From Candidatus Zixiibacteriota bacterium (GTDB taxonomy: Bacteria > Zixibacteria > MSB-5A5 > GN15 > FEB-12): 13,764 nt of DNA. Of the stretch, positions 1 through 5,581 are shown in pieces. Positions within the stretch are counted from its first letter, which is position 1, and each line of letters begins with the position of its first letter. The position numbers and the translations under genes are program-made. The notes below the pieces were generated by a model that saw nothing but the letters and a program-made list of their open reading frames with translations, did no database searches and had not been told where the DNA came from. The stretch is from assembly GCA_018816665.1 (NCBI GenBank), contig JAHIVM010000164.1, positions 1 through 13,764 of the forward strand, read 5' to 3'.

Positions 1-191
1 ACAATGGCGGTTTTCAGCGATACCAGTTCCTGTTTCGTCGCGGTCACCCGGGAACTTGCGGCGATATCCGCAAAGCGCGGAATTGCCACGGCCGCCAGGA
101 TACCCAGGGTGACTATTATAATTACAATCTCGATGAGCGTGAATCCACGCTCATCGAGACGAAACTGCGCTGTTCGTGATGCCTCACGCAT
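1..191 (-). CDS. Type IV pilin-like protein, partial (C-terminus beyond left edge)
   Basis: This is the N-terminal 63 codons of a prepilin that runs off the left edge. The translation begins MREASRTAQFRLDERG and then FTLIEIVIIIV, the type III signal/N-methylation motif. The leader is 16 residues ending in Gly16; prepilin peptidase would cut before Phe17, and Glu21 is the conserved Glu5 of the mature pilin. Residues about 17-40 form the hydrophobic N-terminal helix that anchors the subunit in the inner membrane before assembly. The ATG at 189-191 is preceded by AGGA at a usual distance and lies 11 bp after the stop of the upstream pilin, so the two are almost certainly cotranscribed. A perfect inverted repeat lies in this coding region (see the repeat at 128-159). 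It may be a second major pilin, a minor pilin, or a GspG/GspH-like pseudopilin; the missing C-terminus prevents a choice. Confidence 0.9.
   Translation of the reverse strand, partial: MREASRTAQFRLDERGFTLIEIVIIIVTLGILAAVAIPRFADIAASSRVTATKQELVSLKTAI
124..143. repeat. 20-nt exact direct repeat shared by both pilin genes (copy 1)
   Basis: ACAATCTCGATGAGCGTGAA occurs here and again at 582-601. It encodes the conserved FTLIEIV region of both pilins on the minus strand. The identity is probably protein conservation plus shared codon choice, or a trace of tandem duplication. It overlaps one arm of the palindrome at 128-159. Confidence 0.85.
128..159. repeat. Perfect 14-bp inverted repeat with 4-nt loop inside the pilin gene
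   Basis: TCTCGATGAGCGTG (128-141) and CACGCTCATCGAGA (146-159) are exact reverse complements separated by AATC. In the minus-strand mRNA this is a 14-bp stem with loop GAUU, starting about 33 nt after the A of the start codon. Codons pair in register: Leu12 with Glu21, Asp13 with Ile20, Glu14 with Leu19, Arg15 with Thr18. The loop lies at the Gly16/Phe17 cleavage site. Confidence 0.9.
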
Positions 192-202
192 CGTGTGTCC
201 TG

Positions 203-634
203 CTACCAGGTGCACGAAGAGTCCGTGGCTGTATTCGCCCAGATCTCACCGGTAGCCGGGAGGTAGGCCCAGCCCGCGGCACTGGCAACCGGTACGCCCT
301 TGGTGGCTCCGGCCACAACGATGGCAGCGGAGTCGGCGGAAGTTGCGTACGGGTTCGGCGGCAGCCCCTGAGCCATAACCACACCCGGAGTCTGCAATTC
401 GGCAAGCAGCGGCCAGGTGGCGGTGCCGGTAGTGACAGCCTGGTTAGCGTAAAAAATGGTTATGCCGGATCGTAGTCCCCCTAACGACGCCCGGCAGGAT
501 GCCTCACGAGCCTCACCGGTGATATCCTGATACTTTGGGATGGCGACTGCGGCGAGAATGCCCAGTACCACAATAATGATCACAATCTCGATGAGCGTGA
601 AGCCGGCGTTGCCTCTGAGTCTGGAGATAGCCAT
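203..634 (-). CDS. Type IV pilin-like protein (prepilin-type N-terminal cleavage/methylation domain)
   Basis: A 143-residue prepilin that would be an extracellular pilus or pseudopilus subunit after cleavage. The leader MAISRLRGNAG is 11 residues with three basic residues; prepilin peptidase would cut before Phe12. FTLIEIVIIIVVLGILAAVAIPKY is the hydrophobic assembly helix, with the invariant Glu at residue 16 (Glu5 of the mature protein). The globular part follows and is rich in Ala, Gly and Thr. It has only two cysteines, Cys47 just after the helix and Cys141 two residues before the end, which could form a disulfide. The length suits a GspG/PilE-type major subunit. An AGGGA Shine-Dalgarno sits just upstream of the ATG. 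It lies 75 bp after pilC and 11 bp before the next pilin. Pilin versus T2SS pseudopilin cannot be settled here. Confidence 0.93.
   Translation of the reverse strand: MAISRLRGNAGFTLIEIVIIIVVLGILAAVAIPKYQDITGEAREASCRASLGGLRSGITIFYANQAVTTGTATWPLLAELQTPGVVMAQGLPPNPYATSADSAAIVVAGATKGVPVASAAGWAYLPATGEIWANTATDSSCTW
582..601. repeat. 20-nt exact direct repeat shared by both pilin genes (copy 2)
   Basis: This is the second copy of the 20-nt sequence at 124-143, in the same orientation 458 bp away and at the equivalent codons (FTLIEIV). The surrounding sequence is similar in protein but not identical in DNA, and this copy is not part of a palindrome. Confidence 0.85.
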
Positions 635-709
635 TGTATATCCCTGCCTTTTGGGGTTGATATTAGTCTACCGTATTAATGTCGGTCAGTCCGTCAATCG
701 GCTTTACTT

Positions 710-1924
710 TCAGCCCTGGAAGACCTTAATGAGATTCCACATGGGCAGAAAGATGGCCAGGGCCAGGATCAAAATAAACCCGCCCAGGACCAGGGTCAGA
801 ATCGGTTCTATTATCGAAGTTAGCTGACGGGATGTGTAGAAAACCTGCTTTGTGTAATATTCGCCTATTTGTCCCAGCATCACGTCCATGTTACCCGACT
901 CCAGGCCGATCGCGAGCATCTGGAGGGCCTGATCGGGGAAAAACTCGAACTTGCCGTCGAGGACATCAATCTCTTTGCCGCGACGAAACATGTCGGCCAT
1001 CATGCGCAATTCGCGGCCGATGACCGTGTTTTTGACCGTCCCGGCGAGAATCTCAAGAGACTTGACCAGCGGCAGTCCCGATGAAATCAGGATGCGAAAC
1101 AACAGGCTCACCCGGGCAACATTGCCTTTGATCATGAGACCGCCGAAGACCGGCAGTTTCAGTAACATGCGGTCTATCCACAAGCGGCCGCCCGGACTCC
1201 GGTACACCGTCCGGATCGAAAGGATCGCAGCCGCCAGGCCGGCGAGCAGGAGCCACCAGTAGGCGGTCACAAAGTTGCTTATCCCCATGATGATTTTGGT
1301 GGGCAGGGGCAAATCTGAACCAAAGGCGGCATAAAAACTCACAAATTTTGGGATGACAAAATTCATCAGCACGAAAAACGCCGCGACAATCGCACAGATC
1401 ACCATGATCGGGTACCGTGTTCCGGACTTGATCTGGCGATTGAGTTCCATGTCCCGCTCAAGCATGTCGGACAACTCATCCAGGGTCTGATCAAGCTGGC
1501 CGGACTCCTCGCCCGCGGCGACGCAATTGACAAACACCGAGGAAAAAACATCCGGATAAACGCGCATGGCTTCCGACAGCAGCTTGCCCGATTCCACCGC
1601 ATTGTGGATTTCGTCAATCACGTAGTTAAAGCGGCTGCCGGGACGACCGACACGGATAATCTTTAGTGCCCTGAGCAGGGGAATGCCGGCTTTGTACAGT
1701 GAAGACAGACTGTTGGTGAAGACGATGAGCTGCTCGTAGTCCACGCTCTTAAGAAATCCGAAAATCCCGGTGGGTGCTTTCTGCGCGATGAGCGAGATGT
1801 CGACCGGGACGAGTTCCTGACGCTCCAGGATGCTCTCTACGGCAGCCTCGCCCTGGGCCGTGATCGTCCCGGAACGAACGGAACCGTCGGCGGCTATTGC
1901 CCTGTACTTATACTGAACCGGCAT
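710..1924 (-). CDS. pilC: Type IV pilus / type II secretion inner-membrane platform protein (PilC/GspF family)
   Basis: A 404-residue polytopic inner-membrane protein, the platform on which PilB assembles pilin subunits; the length is normal for PilC/GspF. It contains two T2SSF domains, about residues 65-190 and 270-395. Each carries the family's ESG-type helix motif: GEESGQLDQTL near residues 138-148 and GLESGNMDVML near 340-350. Hydrophobic segments lie at about 173-194, 220-240 and 373-395. The N-terminal 60 residues (YKYRAIAADGSVRSG) match the usual cytoplasmic lead-in. The ATG lies inside the end of the PilB gene with a 17-bp overlap and has AGGTGG just before it, which implies translational coupling. 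The symbol follows the pilus naming; it could equally be called gspF because the rest of the system is outside the window. Confidence 0.95.
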   Translation of the reverse strand: MPVQYKYRAIAADGSVRSGTITAQGEAAVESILERQELVPVDISLIAQKAPTGIFGFLKSVDYEQLIVFTNSLSSLYKAGIPLLRALKIIRVGRPGSRFNYVIDEIHNAVESGKLLSEAMRVYPDVFSSVFVNCVAAGEESGQLDQTLDELSDMLERDMELNRQIKSGTRYPIMVICAIVAAFFVLMNFVIPKFVSFYAAFGSDLPLPTKIIMGISNFVTAYWWLLLAGLAAAILSIRTVYRSPGGRLWIDRMLLKLPVFGGLMIKGNVARVSLLFRILISSGLPLVKSLEILAGTVKNTVIGRELRMMADMFRRGKEIDVLDGKFEFFPDQALQMLAIGLESGNMDVMLGQIGEYYTKQVFYTSRQLTSIIEPILTLVLGGFILILALAIFLPMWNLIKVFQG

Positions 1925-3647
1925 GTGCCACCTGTTCGGATTCCTGTCCGTGTGTGAACGAGTAATCCTCGATCATCGTGGTCTCTTTAAGCAGTTCTTC
2001 GAGGCAAATTGTGCCGTTACGCACGTCCTGCAGCCCGGCTTCGAACAGGGGGAGATACCTCTGCTTGCGGGCGGCATCGCGGATGCGACTGAGGGGCGCA
2101 TCGCTAAGAATAAGATCCGTTATCGCGTTCGTTACTTCGAGGAATTCGTATATGGCGGTCATACCCCGGAAACCGGTCCCTTTGCATTGGGTGCAGCCGC
2201 GGCCGCGACGGAACTCAATTGTCTGGCCGATCTTCAGCAGCCCGGCCCGGGCGAGAACCGCTTCGGGTGGCAGGTACACCTCGGTGCAGTTGGGGCAATT
2301 GAGCCTTACCAGCCGCTGGGCCAGCACTCCCCGGAGGGCCGACACCACGAGGTATTTCTCCACCCCCATGTCGGCAAGGCGGGTCACACCCGATGGCGCG
2401 TCATTGGTGTGCAGCGTGGAAAAGACCAGGTGGCCGGTAAGGGATGAACGAATGGCCATCTGGGCGGTTTCGGTATCACGAATTTCGCCAATCATGATGA
2501 TATCGGGGTTTTGCCGCAGAATCGCCCGCAGGGTCGAGGGGAAGTTCAGGCCGGCCTTTTCATTGATCTGAATCTGGTTGATCAGCGGCAGCGAATACTC
2601 CACCGGATCTTCGACCGTGATGATATTTTTCTCGATCGAGTTGATATCCTGCAGCGTGGCGTACAGGGTGGAGGTTTTGCCGCTTGATGTCGGTCCCGTC
2701 AGCAATACCAGACCCTCGGGTTTGCGGATGACGTTTGCCCAGGCTTCCATGACCTCGTCTTTGAATCCCAGTGCCTTGAAGGAGCGCATGACATTACGCG
2801 GGTCCAGGATACGAATGACAATCTTCTCGCCGTGGATGGTGGGAAGAGTTGACACACGGAGATCAATCGCCGTGCCGTCGACACGAGCCATGAAACGACC
2901 GTCCTGCGGCAGTCGCTTTTCGGAGACATCAAGATCGGCGGCGATTTTGATACGGGAGATCAATTCCTTCTGCATGGACTTGGGCGGCGAGGCTTCCTCC
3001 CGCATGACACCGTTGACCCGGTAGCGGATGCGCAACTGGTTTTCATCCGGTTCGACGTGAATATCCGATGCCCGATCCTTGACCGCCTTTTCGATAATCA
3101 GGTTGACCAGCCGGACGATTGGCGCCTCTTCCTCGGCGGCGGTCTCGGCTGCCTGCTCCCTGGTCGGTACCGGGTCGATCACTTCGGCCGGATGCCCCAC
3201 AATACCCTGCAACGAATCGGCCACCGAGTAGTATTCGTCGATGGCGGTAGTGATTTCGGAGATTGTGGCCACGCAACGCTTTATTTCGCAGCCGGTCTGA
3301 TACTTGATTTCATCGATCGCAATGAAGTTCAGCGGATCAGCCATCGCGAGCGTCAATGTATTGCCAATGGCGAAAATCGGGATCAGGGTATACCGCCGGG
3401 CCATGTCAACGGACAGGCGCTGAATGACCGAGGGATCAATCACCATGGCGGTCAGGGAGACCCGGGGAATAGACAAACGTTCGGCCATGGTGTCGATAAG
3501 CTGTTCTTCGGTGACCAGGCCTTTGTCGACAAGAATTGCCCCGAGTCGCTTGTCGGAACTTGTTTGATCGGCCAGTGCAGTTTGTAGCTGCTCTACCGTT
3601 ATGTGGCCCCGTTCGACGAGCAAGTCGCCTATTTTCTTGCGTACCAT
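1908..3647 (-). CDS. pilB: Type IV pilus assembly / type II secretion ATPase (PilB/GspE family)
   Basis: A 579-residue cytoplasmic hexameric ATPase that powers pilin polymerisation. The N-terminus holds two MshEN/GSPII_E_N-like motifs (KIGDLLVERG near residues 5-14 and RLGAILVDKG near 34-43, each followed by a helix with xxL periodicity). The C-terminal ATPase domain has Walker A GPTSSGKT at 318-325, Walker B IIMIGEIRD at 383-391 with catalytic Glu388, an upstream Asp-box region (SDIHVEPDENQLRIRYRVNG) and a His-box region (LTGHLVFSTLHTNDA). Four cysteines, Cys451, Cys454, Cys485 and Cys488, form the CPNC...CTQC zinc module of PilB/GspE; retraction ATPases (PilT) lack it, so this is an extension motor. 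It is first in the operon. No clear Shine-Dalgarno precedes the ATG, and the divergent spacer to 3790 shows only weak promoter-like hexamers. Symbol pilB or gspE. Confidence 0.96.
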   Translation of the reverse strand: MVRKKIGDLLVERGHITVEQLQTALADQTSSDKRLGAILVDKGLVTEEQLIDTMAERLSIPRVSLTAMVIDPSVIQRLSVDMARRYTLIPIFAIGNTLTLAMADPLNFIAIDEIKYQTGCEIKRCVATISEITTAIDEYYSVADSLQGIVGHPAEVIDPVPTREQAAETAAEEEAPIVRLVNLIIEKAVKDRASDIHVEPDENQLRIRYRVNGVMREEASPPKSMQKELISRIKIAADLDVSEKRLPQDGRFMARVDGTAIDLRVSTLPTIHGEKIVIRILDPRNVMRSFKALGFKDEVMEAWANVIRKPEGLVLLTGPTSSGKTSTLYATLQDINSIEKNIITVEDPVEYSLPLINQIQINEKAGLNFPSTLRAILRQNPDIIMIGEIRDTETAQMAIRSSLTGHLVFSTLHTNDAPSGVTRLADMGVEKYLVVSALRGVLAQRLVRLNCPNCTEVYLPPEAVLARAGLLKIGQTIEFRRGRGCTQCKGTGFRGMTAIYEFLEVTNAITDLILSDAPLSRIRDAARKQRYLPLFEAGLQDVRNGTICLEELLKETTMIEDYSFTHGQESEQVAHAGSV

Positions 3648-3778
3648 ACCGATAATTCTATTTGATCCGTTTATAGCTTGTCGTATATATTGTCGGCCGG
3701 TGACACCAAAGCATTAGGCGCCGGTTGGGGCGCAAAATGGGGTGTTATGGCCCGCCGAGAGTGCCAATACTTTCCTCC

Positions 3779-3783
3779 GGGAG
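3779..3783 (+). promoter_or_regulatory. Ribosome binding site that favours the TTG start at 3790
   Basis: GGGAG lies 6 nt before TTG at 3790-3792. The longer in-frame alternative, GTG at 3742, lacks a convincing Shine-Dalgarno and would put two acidic residues in a long n-region. Starting at 3790 leaves a compact signal peptide. Confidence 0.55.
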
Positions 3784-3789
3784 CATTCG

Positions 3790-5406
3790 TTGATCTTAGT
3801 TGCCAGGATTGTCAGATTCCTTTTCGGGTTCCTCCTGCTTTTTTGGGTTACGGCCGAATTCTGTCGCGCCGCAGCGGATTCAACGGCTCTTGTTCTTGAG
3901 TCCCGAGTCGTGGATACCATAGCCATTGACAATCGAAACATTTACGATACCAGCGATCCCCGATACGACGGTTTCCTGTTCAGGGCCGCGAACCGTCTGC
4001 ATATTGTCTCGCGCAAGCGGGTGATTGAGCAGGAGATCCTGCTCCGTTGTGGGGAACCATATTCACGTAAGCGGGCCGATGAAACCGCGCGCAACCTCAG
4101 ACATCGCCTGGCGGTCAACGATGCCTGGGTCGAGACGGAGATCCTCCCCGACGGGCGATTGCTGGTGCGGGTGATAACAGTCGACCAGTGGAGTTTGCTG
4201 GGCGGGGTGAAAGGCATCCATCGGGACGGCAACGAAACCGATTATCAATTCGGTGTTGAGGAACGCAATCTGCTGGGTTGGGGCAAGTTCCTGTCTCTGG
4301 ATTGGTTTATTAACGAGATTGACGCCAACTTTATTACGTTGTCGCTGGTCGATCCTCGACTGACGGGGCGGAAGTTGCGAGGGGAGGCGTTTTACAGTAG
4401 TGACCCCAGAAACAACCAGCGTTTTTTGTCGTTCGGTCGCCCGTTTTATGATCGGGAGCAGCGGATTTCGTTCCGGGCCGCGGTTGCCGACTCTCGACGA
4501 ATCAGCGAACGGTTTGCATCCGGGGAACTGGTGGCGGACTGGCACAGCCAGCGCGACGCCGCCGAGATCGACTTCCGGTACCGTTGGGGATCATATACGG
4601 AGAAAACAACGGCAGCCCTGGAATACCGATACCTGTACCAGCGGGTGACCTCACGACGGCTGTTTGATCCGACCGTCTTCCTGGCCGAGGATTTCCCGGG
4701 GGACTCCGTTTTCCATCAGTTTAACCTGACGCTTGGTCACGCCTGGCAGAGGTTTATTGTCGTCCACAGGATCGACGGGTTCACTTTCAGCGAGGACGTC
4801 ACGCTGGAGACCTCGGCAGAGGTGACCGTCGGCCGGGCGTTCAGCCCGCACTTCGATGACTACCGGTACAACTATGTGACCGGGAGTCTCACTCACTCCC
4901 GTCAGAGCGGCCCGTGGATTCTGGCCGCAGGGTATCGTCAATCACGCTGGCTTCGGGGCAACGCAACTGTCCGGCGAACCGCGCAGTTTCTGGCCAGTGC
5001 CTATAATAATGCGCTATCGTTTGTTACGTTCGCCTGCCGGACCTACCTGCGGACCGAAAAATCAGACTTTGCCAATGGGATTAATCTGGGCGGGAAGAAC
5101 GGAATCAGGGGGTATGTCACGGAGTACGACACGGGCGAATTAGTTCATGTGGTAAATCTGGAGGCGCGCTTTTTCCCGGGCCTTGAATTGCTCTCTGCCG
5201 GCATCGGCGGAGCCCTGTTTTTTGATCTGGGGAGGGCCTGGGACAACGGCGAGGGTATTGAACTGGGTGACTATCACGCCAGTTTTGGCGCCGGACTTCG
5301 CATTTCTTTGGAAAAACTCACTCGTACGGAGCTGGTGCGCATAGACTTTGCTTATTCTCAGGGCGATAGCTGGGAGATATCCGCGGGTACCGGTCAGTAT
5401 TTTTGA
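3790..5406 (+). CDS. Omp85/BamA-TamA-like outer-membrane beta-barrel protein
   Basis: With the TTG start this is 538 residues. It begins with a signal peptide (ILVARIVRFLFGFLLLFWV core, AxA-type end near residue 27-29). About residues 40-134 resemble a single POTRA-type module, including the run GEPYSRKRADETARNLRHRL and then alternating strands ending in VRVITVDQWSL. From about 135 to the end there is a beta-rich Omp85-type barrel. Support for Omp85: an [IV]RGY motif (Gly438-Ile-Arg-Gly-Tyr442) in a GGKNGIRGY context, the late strand LFFDLGRAWD, and a terminal aromatic residue (GTGQYF). The family inserts or translocates proteins across the outer membrane. With only about one POTRA it is too short to be the housekeeping BamA, so it is more likely an accessory member with unknown substrate. 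It is divergent from the pilus operon; the in-frame GTG at 3742 is an alternative start. Confidence 0.8.
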   Translation: MILVARIVRFLFGFLLLFWVTAEFCRAAADSTALVLESRVVDTIAIDNRNIYDTSDPRYDGFLFRAANRLHIVSRKRVIEQEILLRCGEPYSRKRADETARNLRHRLAVNDAWVETEILPDGRLLVRVITVDQWSLLGGVKGIHRDGNETDYQFGVEERNLLGWGKFLSLDWFINEIDANFITLSLVDPRLTGRKLRGEAFYSSDPRNNQRFLSFGRPFYDREQRISFRAAVADSRRISERFASGELVADWHSQRDAAEIDFRYRWGSYTEKTTAALEYRYLYQRVTSRRLFDPTVFLAEDFPGDSVFHQFNLTLGHAWQRFIVVHRIDGFTFSEDVTLETSAEVTVGRAFSPHFDDYRYNYVTGSLTHSRQSGPWILAAGYRQSRWLRGNATVRRTAQFLASAYNNALSFVTFACRTYLRTEKSDFANGINLGGKNGIRGYVTEYDTGELVHVVNLEARFFPGLELLSAGIGGALFFDLGRAWDNGEGIELGDYHASFGAGLRISLEKLTRTELVRIDFAYSQGDSWEISAGTGQYF

Positions 5407-5423
5407 CGGGTACTTCTTAGCGG

Positions 5424-5453
5424 TTGACAACTCCTTGTGGGCCAATATATTAT
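5424..5453 (+). promoter_or_regulatory. Predicted sigma70-type promoter for the dockerin metalloprotease
   Basis: A perfect -35 box TTGACA at 5424-5429 is followed, after 18 bp, by TATTAT (5448-5453); TATATT at 5446-5451 with a 16-bp spacer is an alternative -10. Transcription would begin near 5460, about 120 nt before the favoured start codon. It lies in the 5407-5581 gap just after the barrel gene, so the protease can be expressed independently. Confidence 0.6.
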
Positions 5454-5581
5454 AGGTGGGACGCCGGGGTCTGCGAACTTCAGAGGAGATTCACGGTTAC
5501 AGTAACTGACCCCTGTTGATTCTGGTCTGCAGAAATACTTCGCCTGGTCGATGTACGAATATGACAAGTATGACTTCACAG

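Noticed and set aside
670..697. Minus-strand promoter-like pair TTGACG and TACGGT before the pilin gene
   Set aside because: The -35 is good but the -10 matches only half the consensus. An internal pilin promoter is plausible biologically, but the sequence does not support it firmly.
1923..2571. Overlapping plus-strand open frames of 174 and 197 codons opposite the PilB gene
   Set aside because: They lie wholly antisense to an unmistakable PilB coding sequence, have no recognisable domains, and are expected by-products of GC-rich codon usage.
3057..3587. Plus-strand open frame of 176 codons opposite the PilB N-terminus
   Set aside because: Antisense to the well-supported PilB frame; composition is that of a shadow frame and no family resemblance is seen.
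3742..3789. Longer GTG-started N-terminus for the Omp85-like protein
   Set aside because: It lacks a ribosome site and gives an acidic, overlong signal-peptide n-region; the TTG at 3790 with GGGAG upstream fits better, though this is not certain.
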